DNA from: Neobacillus pocheonensis
GTDB taxonomy: Bacteria > Bacillota > Bacilli > Bacillales > Cytobacillaceae
Assembly: GCA_023702235.1 (NCBI GenBank)
Contig: JAMQCR010000002.1
Location: 620,001 to 684,000 of the forward strand
Reading direction: 5' to 3'
Length of the DNA: 64,000 nt
The translations under genes were made by a program, and so were the position numbers. How positions within the stretch are numbered: the stretch's first letter is position 1; the number at the start of each line of letters is the position of its first letter. This document shows positions 8,313-17,285 of the stretch, one piece after another. The notes beneath the pieces are model-generated. The model searched no databases. It had not been told where the DNA came from and saw only the letters and a list, made by a program, of their open reading frames with translations.

Positions 8313-9755
8313 ATGGCAGGCTTTATTGGCATACAGCAGTTTATTCAAGACTACACGGAGAACACGGCAGAAATCCTTGGTTTGGATATAACTGTACTTG
8401 ATGAAAAGGGCGTTCGCATTAGCGGGACCGGCTATTATAAAGAGCTCATTGGCAAAGCGGCTCCGGAAGGATCCTTTTTCAGAATGATATTGGAAACAGG
8501 AAAGCCTGGAGTAATCTACGATGTAAAAAAAGATGAGTCGCAATGTATGAAGTGTCAATTCGTTAATCAATGCAAAGAACTCGCCACCATTGGGTTTCCT
8601 ATTGTAAAGAACGAAAAACTAGTTGGCGTCATTGGCATGATTGGTTTTTCTCATAAACAAAAGGACAAAATGATTATAGAATCAGAGAAGCTGATACGTT
8701 TTTTAAGCAATGGTAGTACATTGTTAGGCAATAAATTAGCAATGCTAGACTTTGGTAAAGAAAAGGGTTGCAAAATTCAAGAGGATATCCCGGTCCCCCC
8801 AAATACCATTTCTTTTGAAAACATTCTTGGTAAAGATTCCGGGCTTCAAGATGTGATTAAAAAAGCAAGAAGGATTATAAACAGCCCATCCACTGTCCTG
8901 ATTAGGGGAGATAGCGGTACGGGGAAGGAATTATTAGCCAAAGCGATTCATTTTGAAAGCAAGCGCCGAACGCATCCATTTGTAGCAGTCAATTGCGCCG
9001 CCATACCTGAAAGCTTGTTGGAAAGTGAGTTGTTTGGTTATGAGGGGGGATCATTTACCGGTTCAAACCGGAATGGGAAAATAGGAAAATTCGAATTAGC
9101 AGACAATGGAACCATTTTTCTTGATGAAATTGGGGATATGCCGATTTTCTTGCAACCGAAATTATTACGGGTTTTACAAGAAAGAGAGATTGAAAGAATC
9201 GGTGGAAAAAAAGCAATCGGGATTAATGTACGGGTGATTGCGGCCACTCACCGAAACCTGGAAGAAATGGTGCAGAAGGGCACTTTTCGTGAGGATTTGT
9301 ATTATCGTCTCAATGTCATCCCCCTCCATACTAAATCCTTGCAAGAGCGGCGTGATGATATCGTCTTGTATCTCGACCATTTCATTCATAAACATTGCAG
9401 GATCATGCTAAGGTCTCCACTGAGACTTGACCCTATGCTGGAGCGATGGCTTATACGTTATGATTGGCCGGGGAATATACGGCAGTTGGAAAACGCCGTA
9501 GAATATATGGTCAATATGGCTGAATCAGATACTATCGGCTTCCATGATTTACCTGACTATTTACTTCAACAGGATCTTCTCTCTGTTGAGAGAGGATTGA
9601 GTTTAGAACAAATGATTTCAGAATATGAAAGAGATGTAATCCAGAGCTACTTCTTAGCTGAAAAATATCGAAATGATAAAGAACAAATTGCCCCGGAACT
9701 ACAGATTAGCCTGTCTACTCTATATCGCAAGTTGGAAAAATATCAATTATGGTGA
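8313..9755 (+). CDS. Sigma-54-dependent transcriptional activator of the sulfur operon
   Basis: 480 residues in the bacterial enhancer-binding protein order. The N-terminal sensor domain (about 1-150) resembles CdaR-type diacid-recognition/GAF folds and holds a C78-x2-C81-x5-C87 cluster. The AAA+ domain follows with Walker A GDSGTGKE, a sigma-54 contact loop reading GSFTGS instead of GAFTGA, and Walker B GTIFLDEIGDM. A Fis-type helix-turn-helix (LSTLYRKLEKYQLW) is at the C-terminus. GAGGAGGATCAT precedes the ATG. It almost certainly drives the two sigma-54 promoters at 3227 and 6992. A thiol, persulfide or metal signal through the three cysteines is inference. Confidence 0.88.
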   Translation: MAGFIGIQQFIQDYTENTAEILGLDITVLDEKGVRISGTGYYKELIGKAAPEGSFFRMILETGKPGVIYDVKKDESQCMKCQFVNQCKELATIGFPIVKNEKLVGVIGMIGFSHKQKDKMIIESEKLIRFLSNGSTLLGNKLAMLDFGKEKGCKIQEDIPVPPNTISFENILGKDSGLQDVIKKARRIINSPSTVLIRGDSGTGKELLAKAIHFESKRRTHPFVAVNCAAIPESLLESELFGYEGGSFTGSNRNGKIGKFELADNGTIFLDEIGDMPIFLQPKLLRVLQEREIERIGGKKAIGINVRVIAATHRNLEEMVQKGTFREDLYYRLNVIPLHTKSLQERRDDIVLYLDHFIHKHCRIMLRSPLRLDPMLERWLIRYDWPGNIRQLENAVEYMVNMAESDTIGFHDLPDYLLQQDLLSVERGLSLEQMISEYERDVIQSYFLAEKYRNDKEQIAPELQISLSTLYRKLEKYQLW

Positions 9756-9833
9756 CTCATGAAGCCACTTGTAACAATAGAAGACTTTGTCGGATTTTGT
9801 GTCAACTGGATTGAAAAAAGCATATAAAACAAC

Positions 9834-9880
9834 AGTAAGCGACCTCGTCTATCCGTACTGGAACGACAAGGTCGCTTACA
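9834..9880 (+). terminator. Intrinsic terminator-like hairpin after the activator gene
   Basis: GTAAGCGACC (9835-9844) pairs with GGTCGCTTAC (9870-9879) around a 25-nt loop. It ends the sulfur cluster. The T tract is poor. Confidence 0.6.
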
Positions 9881-10009
9881 CTATTTCTTCATCCATTATA
9901 ACGAACCCTTTCATTTATTTTTATCACGTATTCGGAACAGAGAGAGATTAGTAGCAAAAGCGCCTCCTTAAGCAGTATTGTGACTCTTGGATACCTAGCG
10001 TATAAATCG

Positions 10010-10205
10010 TCCGCCTTCGCCTTACCTACTTCATTGGAATCACCTTTTCCTTAGCTGGATTAGTCTCGTCCCATGTACATCTCCGTACACTTCACCTTTC
10101 ACTATCGCACTGGACTCACCCTTTTTTTTGATATATTTTGGTTGTATCCCCTGTACGTCTTGTACATTCGCCTTTCGCTATTCCAATGGATTCACCTTTT
10201 TGTTT
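10010..10205. repeat. Three degenerate 76-bp tandem repeats
   Basis: The block TGGA(T/C)TCACC-T-run recurs at 10041, 10117 and 10193, a constant 76-bp step. The second and third copies also share GTACA...TTC(A/G)CCTTTC. Read on the minus strand the copies give KGE-like codons, which suggests a former repeat-containing coding region, but stops interrupt it. No gene remains. The rest of 9756-10577 is non-coding apart from a hairpin at 10350. Confidence 0.45.
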
Positions 10206-10349
10206 GATGTGTATGTTTTACTTGTCCTTATCATACACGGTAGGTCTAATCTTGTAAATACTAAAAATTATAAATTTTCTAAAATTTCAGATTATGTGTA
10301 AGGAAATGGTAAATATACATTAGAGATGAAGTTTAATCAAATTAGATAG

Positions 10350-10377
10350 AGAGTCTGTAGAAATACAGCTCTTTTTT
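10350..10377 (+). terminator. Hairpin with T run
   Basis: AGAG-CTGT pairs with ACAG-CTCT and runs into TTTTTT. It lies in the non-coding flank next to the IS110 remnant, where elements of this family can encode a structured guide RNA, so it may be part of that rather than a terminator. Confidence 0.35.
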
Positions 10378-10577
10378 CGAGACAAGAAGGAGCAATACAC
10401 CAGAGGTGTGGAGTCAGCGCCACTATATCAGCGTGTAAAAATATAGAGTAAGGGGTAGCGTCACATGCCTATCAAGCTAAGGCAAATCATTATCCCCAAA
10501 ACGGAAAAAACGCTATTCTTTCTGTAATATGATGGAAAGGATGGTGTTTTTTATGTGTAGCGAGGTTTCAAATGAAC

Positions 10578-11268
10578 TTACGCTCTTTTCTCAGGAATTA
10601 CAACGATTTTTTTTCCCACAAACTTTCCAACAGCTGGCAAAAAAGAACGACGAATTTGGGAGTTTCCGGTTTTAGTAATTGAACCTTGCCAACGACTAGA
10701 TCCACTTGAGTATTCTTTTGGAACAAGTCCAGCATAGGACATCAGTTGTCTTGGATTTGAAAAGCGAGAGAATTGTCCAATTTCAGCTACTAAGGTAACA
10801 GCAGTTACTTCAGCGACTCCTCTTAATGTTTGGAGCGCTTGTATGACGGGAGCATGTTCACTTTGAATGGCTTCTTCATGTATTTGAGCTTCTAGTCGTT
10901 TCATACGCTCCTATACTTCATAATTGGCATGGAGATATTCTTGAAAAATAATACTCTGAGAAGCTCTTTCAAATGTTAATCGTTTTAACCATTCACGATG
11001 TTTTACGGACCAATTTCAAACTCCTTGCGGAGGACGTATTTCATGGCGAAGTAAAAAGTGCACAAGTCTCTGACGAGAACTTTGTAAATCCTCTCGAGCA
11101 TCATGCCGAGCACGGATTAAATCTCTAAGTGCTTCATGATCTTCATCTGGAACCCATACAGAAGTAAGCTCTCCAGCACGAGGAGGCTGAGCTAATCTAA
11201 TAGAATCTCTTTTATCTGTTTTGACGCGATCACCCGAACGCTTTGGGATAAGAGAGCTGACTCCTTTA
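10578..11268 (-). pseudogene. IS110-family transposase remnant
   Basis: The minus strand reads LIPKRSGDRVKTDKRDS at its start (about 11250), then the IS110 helical region, then the C-terminal Transposase_20 domain (LRGVAEVTAVTLVAEIG, LMSYAGLVPKEYSSG, GSITKTGNSQIRR). Two in-frame stops interrupt it, at 11016-11018 and 10911-10913, and roughly the first 100 residues of the DEDD domain are missing. It is inactive. A related N-terminal piece lies at 54743-55056. Confidence 0.85.
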
Positions 11269-11856
11269 TTTAACTATGCCTTCACGAAGCCAAAATGATC
11301 TGAACTCATTTCCCGTAAATCCAATTACAAGGGTAATGAAATCCTGCGAATAAGTGAGCATTCGAGAGATATTCGTATCAAACTGAGGGAGTGAAAGAAG
11401 ATGAATGAAAATTCCTTGTCTATAATGTTGCATTTGACAACAACAGTGCAACAAAAAATAAAAGCTAGGAATTATCTACCTATCGATTATTTAGCTTATT
11501 AACTTTTTTGTCAATTTTGTAAACATAATAAAAAAGTACTGTAAATGGTGGTGGGTAAACCAGCTCCAATAGCCATAAAAAAGATTATTCCAAGTTTTTT
11601 CTTCAATCCTAGAAAAATAAAGTAGACCCCTTTATCAAAGTAATTATCTTATTTATAACCAACCCTTGGAAAATTATGAATTAAGTATCTTACGCATTTC
11701 GAAGATACTATGCATTATAAGAAAAAGTACTTTTGCAATAAAAGGTGGAAGAGTTAAACAAAGGAATAGTAAGGGAACCTCATTTTTCTTATATGATAAG
11801 AGGCAGTAATGTTTGAATAGAGACAATGGAAATGTCAGAACTAATGGATTTGGTGT
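11269..11856. other. Gap without a recognisable gene
   Basis: A minus-strand reading of 11454-11269 stays open (62 codons) but shows no known domain. Another at about 11655-11518 contains a hydrophobic tail (IIFFMAIGAGLPTTIY) without a start codon, probably the remnant of a membrane protein. Confidence 0.3.
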
Positions 11857-12369
11857 TTATTTCATATTACTGATTGGCACTTTGAACAGCCACAACAATA
11901 TCACTGGTGCTACTACAGATAGTGCATAACATAATAATGGCTTTTTGTAGTGGAGGCGTGCCATAGAAAAGAATGTAATATCAAATAATACAGACCACAT
12001 AAAGTTCCATCCATTATAGTAAGAAAATTGCCTTAGACTTAGACTTACAAACTCGAGTGCAGACCATAAGAGCACCCAGAAGCCGATCCAAAGAATCTGT
12101 TTAATCCAACCAAAGGGATAACGCCCTAAATAAACGAGCAATACGCTTGGATAAGCAACAAACATTACCAACAAGCTCATTGTAGTGTGGTTTGGGAATA
12201 GTGTTGTAGGCTCGTACTTCCATAGAGAGTGGTTGTATGTAAGAAAGTTATATAGTAAATCAAATACAATCGTATATAAAATGGTTGCTTGATATTTCGT
12301 CCAGTTACGCCAATCACCGCAACGCCAAGCTACAAAAACATCTATTACTGTCACTAGAATATTGAACAT
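11857..12369 (-). CDS. CBO0543-family membrane protein
   Basis: 170 residues with about five hydrophobic helices, and motifs shared with the CBO0543 family of spore-former membrane proteins (WKYEPTTLFPNHT, then a long hydrophobic centre). The function of the family is unknown; members are often multicopy in Bacillaceae, and a truncated second copy lies at 18433-18768. A 14-bp perfect inverted repeat (12419-12463) lies in the region upstream of the start. Transcription is isolated from its neighbours. Confidence 0.75.
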   Translation of the reverse strand: MFNILVTVIDVFVAWRCGDWRNWTKYQATILYTIVFDLLYNFLTYNHSLWKYEPTTLFPNHTTMSLLVMFVAYPSVLLVYLGRYPFGWIKQILWIGFWVLLWSALEFVSLSLRQFSYYNGWNFMWSVLFDITFFSMARLHYKKPLLCYALSVVAPVILLWLFKVPISNMK

Positions 12370-12418
12370 TCAAATCAGCCTTATTCTTTTTTGCTTTTTA
12401 TTATTCTCGTCCAGCTCC

Positions 12419-12463
12419 TAATTCATCCGTAAACATCGTCCTAGAATTATTACGGATGAATTA
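12419..12463. repeat. 14-bp perfect inverted repeat upstream of the CBO0543 gene
   Basis: TAATTCATCCGTAA (12419-12432) and TTACGGATGAATTA (12450-12463) are exact inverses around a 17-nt loop. It lies about 50 bp upstream of the minus-strand start at 12369, where it could be an operator or an RNA leader stem. Confidence 0.45.
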
Positions 12464-12555
12464 CCTGCTAGCCTTTACTTCTGGTAACCAATGGAGGCAT
12501 TGCTTTAATAAAAGACGATGCCTTTTGGTGAGTTTGAGTCCCAGAAAGTAAGGTT

Positions 12556-12600
12556 GGGCTGTTGCGACAGCCTTTTTCTTTTTCGACTAACGAAGCAGTT
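12556..12600 (+). terminator. Hairpin with T tract, plus recurrent repeat
   Basis: GGCTGT-TGCG-ACAGCC followed by TTTTTCTTTTT is a compact terminator. Directly after it, CTAACGAAGCAGTTTA (12586-12601) recurs at 17702-17717, also after a hairpin-like T tract. This looks like one dispersed repeat unit that includes the terminator. Confidence 0.55.
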
Positions 12601-12730
12601 TAGTACAATAAGCAGTCAATTCTATTATGTAGATTGTGGAGTTTAATTTTAACAATCGATAAGTAAGTATATTGCCTTATGCAACGGAGAACATAAAAAT
12701 AAATATTTTAAAAATGGAGTGATCTTCTTA

Positions 12731-13728
12731 ATGAGTTCTCCTGAAAGTGTCAAACTTACTTCGTCGGAAATGGCTTCCTTGTGGAGTGAATATATCAATC
12801 ACACTCATAATAGTTGTGTGTTGCAATACTTTATTGCAAAAGCAGAAGATATTGAAGTAGTAGATGTCCTGAAAAAGACCTTTCAAATTGTAGAAAATCT
12901 TAAGGAAAATACTAAGCATTTATTACAATCAGAAAATGTTCCAATTCCAATAGGGTTTGGAAGTCAGGATGTTGATGTTAATGCCCCGCGACTATTTTCA
13001 GATTCCTTTTTTTAAAGTACATAAAGAATTTATCAAGAGTAATGGTAGTATCTTGTGGTTTAATGTATACGTTGTCTACTCGTAAAGATATTAGAGAACA
13101 TTTTAAGAAATGCTTATCAGAAGCAATCACTATTTTTGATGATGTTAGTGATGCATTGTTAGATAAAGGGTTATATATAAGACCCCCATTCATAGAACCC
13201 CCAAAGAAAACGGACTTTATTGAAGATAAAGATTATCTAAATGGTGTAAATTTGTTGGGAAACCAACGATATTTAAATGCAGTTGAAATATCTCATTTAT
13301 ATGGAAACATTGAAGCGAATGTAATAGGTAAAGCGTTAACCAAAGGTTTCGGACAAACAGCAGATTTAAAAGAAGTTCGTGAATTCATGCAAAAATCAGC
13401 AGATTTATCTGAAAAGATTATTAATGAGCATACGCAATTTTTGACAGGTAGTGACCTTCCCGCCCCTATGCCATCAGAAACTCAAGTTTTTAGCTCATCG
13501 CACCCTCCGTTTTCCGATAGGTTGATGATGTACCAAATTACGATTTTATCGGGAGCTGGACTTTCTGATTATGCTACGTCATTAGCTACTAGTCAGAGGA
13601 ATGATTTAAAAAGACATTACATGGATTTGTTAGTTGATACGGCAAAATTAGCAAAAAAAGCTGAAACTCTAATGGTTGAAAATAGATGGAAAGAGCAGCC
13701 ACCTCAACAAGATAAAATAAAATCTTAA
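12731..13728 (+). pseudogene. DUF3231-family protein, one frameshift
   Basis: Residues from MSSPESVKLTSSEMASLW to FSDSFF, then in the next frame from a TTA codon onward to the end, together give about 331 residues of the DUF3231 (ferritin-like, spore-former) family. The break is in a T run at 13008-13014; adding one T joins the frames. I chose the ATG at 12731, with GGAGTGA 8 nt upstream, over the GTG at 12719. The function is unknown, but members are common in sporulating Bacillaceae. The lesion looks like a homopolymer error; the rest of both halves is well preserved. Confidence 0.8.
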
Positions 13729-13789
13729 GGTTTAACCTTATTATTAACTTCCGTTTACTTTCAGTTAGTTATGAACTCAAAATAAGAGT

Positions 13790-13867
13790 TTGTGAAAATT
13801 TGTACTTAAATTATCTGGGTGCTTAAGTCGAAGATTGTAAAGAGCTGCTGCGGCATCTCTTTTTTTA
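13790..13867 (+). repeat. Interspersed repeat copy with a hairpin
   Basis: TTTGTGAAAATTTGTACTTAA ... GGGTGCTTAAG followed by the hairpin GAGCTGCTGCGGCATCTC and T run. It matches the copy at 14493 (GTGAAGAAATGTACTTAAGC...GGGGTGCTT) and weaker copies at 25861, 51331 and 57941. Confidence 0.45.
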
Positions 13868-13947
13868 ATTGCTTCTTCAACTAAAGGAATTTTAGGTTTC
13901 CTTAAAGAATGAGTAAATAATAAAATATGTGAGGGGATGAAAAAATT

Positions 13948-14460
13948 TTGGAAGGAAGTAACCATACCATTCAGATTAAGCCTTGGGAAGAAAATGACCT
14001 TGATTTACTTTTTCGTATTAACGCTCCTGAGATGATGCAACATCTTGGACGTCCAGAGAGCAAAGAGCAGATTTTGAAACGACACAAACGGTATCTTGAC
14101 CTTGGTAGTAGGGGATGTATGTTTAGCATTATATTTTTACCTGAATTAGAACCAGTAGGTTCTGTTGGTTACTGGCAGACTACTTTGAACAATGAAAGTG
14201 TATATGAAACTGGATGGAGCGTCCTACCCTCTTATCAAGGGAAAGGAATAGCTACAAAAGCAGTAAAGTTAGCAATAGAAGAAGCATCTAGTGAGAAGAA
14301 ATATAAATACATTCACGCATTCCCTTCGATTGACAATCCTGCTTCAAATGCAATTTGTCGGAAGCTTGACTTTCTATTTATCTCTGAATGCGAATTTGAA
14401 TATCCTCCAGGGCGCTTTATGAGATGCAATAATTGGCGTTATAACTTAATTGGACAATAG
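13948..14460 (+). CDS. GNAT-family N-acetyltransferase
   Basis: 170 residues with the GNAT acetyl-CoA motif A (VLPSYQGKGIATKAVKLA, about residues 91-108) and motif B (HAFPSIDNPASNAICRKLDF), as in RimJ/RimL-like acetyltransferases. The TTG start at 13948 is preceded by GAGGGGATG at 9 nt. The acceptor substrate cannot be predicted. It lies between two copies of the same interspersed repeat, which suggests an accessory cassette. Confidence 0.8.
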   Translation: MEGSNHTIQIKPWEENDLDLLFRINAPEMMQHLGRPESKEQILKRHKRYLDLGSRGCMFSIIFLPELEPVGSVGYWQTTLNNESVYETGWSVLPSYQGKGIATKAVKLAIEEASSEKKYKYIHAFPSIDNPASNAICRKLDFLFISECEFEYPPGRFMRCNNWRYNLIGQ

Positions 14461-14492
14461 TTGCTATTTCAGTTCTTTATTTTTCTAAAAAA

Positions 14493-14532
14493 GATTGTGA
14501 AGAAATGTACTTAAGCTAACGGGGTGCTTGTG
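14493..14532 (+). repeat. Interspersed repeat copy
   Basis: GATTGTGAAGAAATGTACTT and the following AGCTAACGGGGTGCTT are the clearest copy of the repeat family also seen at 13790, 25861, 51331 and 57941. It overlaps the ribosome site of the His-rich peptide ORF. Confidence 0.45.
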
Positions 14533-14595
14533 TGTATTGGATATGGCTATCCGTACCCATACCCATATCACCACCATCATCACCACCATTATTAA
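14530..14595 (+). CDS. His/Tyr-rich micropeptide
   Basis: GTG opens 21 codons reading CIGYGYPYPYPY followed by seven consecutive histidines and Tyr. A GTG two codons earlier (14524) is an alternative start. GGGG at 14521-14524 could serve as ribosome site. The composition suggests a metal-binding or coat-surface peptide, in line with the spore-type genes around it. A terminator (14629) follows at the right distance for a short transcript. Low-complexity composition makes chance possible, but alternate His codons (CAC/CAT) argue for coding. Confidence 0.45.
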   Translation: MCIGYGYPYPYPYHHHHHHHY

Positions 14596-14628
14596 AAATT
14601 GCTGAAATAAGAGTTCAAATCCAAAATG

Positions 14629-14670
14629 AAACAGGGGTATCTACAATCGTAGAAACTCCTGTTTATTTTT
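14629..14670 (+). terminator. Intrinsic terminator
   Basis: AAACAGGGGT pairs (one mismatch) with ACTCCTGTTT and ends in TTTATTTTT. Confidence 0.6.
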
Positions 14671-14746
14671 GGGAATGGTGAAGGTTTGTGGATTTATGAC
14701 TGGAGGACACTGCTTAGTGAACATTTGATGAGACACTCATATAACT

Positions 14747-15235
14747 CTAACACCAAACTATTATTCTATAGGGTGTAGTTTGGGCAGGAATACTTTTTGT
14801 TGCAGGTCCATAGATAACAATTAGATTTCGGTTCGCAGGGTTTCTTGAAAAGGGTTGCCCATTTGTTAATATTATTTGGGTATATGGAGATATATTTAAT
14901 CGTAATCGTCCATCACTGCTTTCCAACTGACTATCAAAATAATCTACTTTTACATTCTGATAAGGACTTTCTTTTACCAAGACAAGTGCAGGATGTTGTG
15001 GTGGGTAAATTAGAAGAGTAGGAGCATTGCCATCATAATATCCAGTTACGCTATCTCCTACAGCCACCACTGCATGGTCTACAAAGTAAGATGTGGGTGA
15101 CACCAAGAAATTTACTATTGCTCCCAAACCGTTTTCTACAGATATTAATTTATTACAGCCATCTCTTTCACCATTTTGTCCTACAAGGTCAGTAATCATG
15201 GTGACAGTCCCATGAAAAGAATTAAAAGTTATCAT
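14747..15235 (-). CDS. Conserved hypothetical protein, beta-rich
   Basis: 162 residues, mostly short hydrophobic beta strands (AIVNFLVSPTSYFVDHAVV, ALVLVKESPYQNVKVDYFD), with no signal peptide and no recognised domain. The ATG at 15235 has GGAGG 7 nt upstream; the ATG at 15241 is too close to that site. It lies among spore-type genes and could be a coat-associated protein, but that is inference from position. Confidence 0.6.
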   Translation of the reverse strand: MITFNSFHGTVTMITDLVGQNGERDGCNKLISVENGLGAIVNFLVSPTSYFVDHAVVAVGDSVTGYYDGNAPTLLIYPPQHPALVLVKESPYQNVKVDYFDSQLESSDGRLRLNISPYTQIILTNGQPFSRNPANRNLIVIYGPATKSIPAQTTPYRIIVWC

Positions 15236-15558
15236 CTTCATACCTCCATCGCTTTAAGGAAGGTGGCGTACCTATATCCATCAAAAACAGGCGTAGTTTC
15301 TTTGTGTATAATATGTAGGTGAAATCCTACATGACTGTGTGGATACCCATAAAGGTTATGAAAATGTTTTATTTAGTGATGGGGAAGGAGTATTTGAAAC
15401 AAGGTAAATGTCGATAAAAACGAAGCTGTAAGGCTACAAGAGATTTTACCCGGAAATAACCATTTGTGGGTAAATACACATTTCTTAGAGAACAAGTTTA
15501 TAGGTCAACGACTAAAGAATATGATGATGTGAGATTAAAAAGTAAAGGAGTGCGTTTT

Positions 15559-16014
15559 ATGAATCCTAGTCATATACATCTACATTATTATGTTCCATCT
15601 AGTCAGGCAGCTAATTTATCATCAACTCCATCCCAAGAAGCGAATTATTACCATCCGAACCTTGATGAAAGACAATTTGGCACATTTTTTCCACAAACGC
15701 CACCACCACCAGGAACACCTGGGGCACATCCTCCGTTTCCATCACCTGGTCATGGACCAACGGCTGGACCTCCAACTGCACCACCGCCATCATTTGTTCC
15801 CCCACAACAAGTACAACCATATGCGGTCGATCCAGGCGGTATCGCAAGATGTTTATTCAGATACACGTATGTGTGGCTGAGAGGTTTTGAGCAATTTTGG
15901 TTTTATCCAACTTATGTTGGTCGAAACTCTGTGTCAGGGTATCGTTGGACTGGATTTAGGTGGGTTTATTATGGAATAGACTTACGTCAAATTCAATCGT
16001 TTACTTGCTATTAA
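15559..16014 (+). CDS. Proline-rich, probably spore-surface protein
   Basis: 151 residues: a His/Tyr-rich N-terminus, a proline-rich middle (QTPPPPGTPGAHPPFPSPG, about residues 46-64), and an aromatic C-terminal domain with two Cys (CLFRYTYVWLRGFEQFWFYP ... FTCY). AAAGGAG lies 9 nt before the ATG at 15559; the frame is open from 15466 but without a better start. No catalytic motif. Composition and neighbours suggest a coat or exosporium component; I do not recognise a named family. Confidence 0.6.
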   Translation: MNPSHIHLHYYVPSSQAANLSSTPSQEANYYHPNLDERQFGTFFPQTPPPPGTPGAHPPFPSPGHGPTAGPPTAPPPSFVPPQQVQPYAVDPGGIARCLFRYTYVWLRGFEQFWFYPTYVGRNSVSGYRWTGFRWVYYGIDLRQIQSFTCY

Positions 16015-16075
16015 TCAAAGAAATTATTCGTTGACAGATATGACGCAAGAGTTTAGAAGGAGGGATGTATTACAT

Positions 16076-17075
16076 AAAAAAGCCGCTAGAAATTCTTAAA
16101 GGGTTCCGTTTTGAGGTGCTTTTCTAAAATTTAAAACCAAAATGACATACGTTTTAACATAGTTATTGGCATAAAAAAAGTAAAGCTCGTCCAGTATTGG
16201 CGAGTTTTCTTTATTATGGTTTTATGGTACTTTATTAAACTAAAGTACCCTTCTGATGAAGAATAAACTATTGATTCCTATCTTATTCCACTTCGAAAAA
16301 GTGTTTTATGTGTTTAATTAACTATATAAAAGTACAAGTAAGCAAGATAAAAATGTCATACCTGCTAAAGGAGCCATTAGCATTCTCTCTCTTTTTTACT
16401 TTTTGAAATTAGATTCCCCAGTGTATTTAACCCCATAAAAATAGTAATAAATATTACAAAAATATTAGTTGGTAAAAAGAATCCTACTGAAAGAACTTTA
16501 GAATGAACTAAAAAAATGAACCCAAAAAAGATTAATAATAATGCTGATGGGAGGCTTATAATTCTCATTTTCTTAGGTAACACCCCTTGATATTTGCCAC
16601 CCCAACTATATTATGCTAATGGCAACCCTAAAAAGAGTAAGACTTGAAATATAGCAATGCCGCTCGAAATTACTGCCACAATTATCGCGGCTATTTGAAC
16701 CATATAAAAATACCTCCATTACTTTGTATTAAAATTTCAGTTATTCCAAAAAATGTAAGAACAGAGAACACTTCTACAATAAGTTCGACCTAATAATTGC
16801 TATCTCCTTTTTATAAAAACACCTTTTTCATTAATATAGACACAAAAATTGCCATTAATATTGACCATCAATTTGGTTGCCTCTTTTATGAGTACAACGA
16901 TTGTTGTCCATAATAAAAAATGGTCCCAATTGTTATGCCAGAACCCATCAATAATGTTTAAAAACACTGGTAAATAAAGAAAAAGACGTATGCTAATTCA
17001 CACGTCATTTCTAATGTCAATTGTCAAAAAGGCACCCGGAAAAGGAACCCTTTAAGAAATTCTAGCGGCTTTTTT
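16076..17075. mobile_element. 1,000-bp segment bounded by long inverted repeats
   Basis: Left end 16076-16123 begins AAAAAAGCCGCTAGAA and the right end 17028-17075 is its reverse complement. The outer 32 bp differ at one position and weaker similarity extends to about 48 bp. Inside are a hairpin terminator (16180-16212) and one small membrane-protein gene broken by a stop. There is no transposase and no clear target duplication. It resembles a non-autonomous (MITE-like) element or a pair of inverted dispersed repeats. Confidence 0.5.
16377..16703 (-). pseudogene. Small membrane protein with an in-frame TAA
   Basis: GGAGG lies 8 nt before the ATG at 16703. The frame gives MVQIAAIIVAVISSG and two more hydrophobic segments, 108 codons in total, but a TAA at 16611-16613 interrupts it before YSWGGKYQGVLPKKMRI. 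The pattern LPLA-x-YSWGGKYQGVLP fits a family of small three-helix membrane proteins in which that position is usually Glu; GAA to TAA is a single change. The downstream part alone would start poorly, so this is probably dead. Function unknown. Confidence 0.55.
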
Positions 17076-17285
17076 AGTTTTAACGGAAAGTTCCACCAAA
17101 ATGTTTTTCAGGAATCCTTACTTAGCGTTTTGTAATTTCGCCACAGACAGAGCCTATGGCTCTTAAAGATGATCGGCTCAAAGCTGTACACAAATTCTTG
17201 TTCAATTTCATACTTATTGATCTACTCCTGATTTAGCATATTGTTTGTTTAATTTATTTCGATTTAATTTAGGCACTTTACAATA

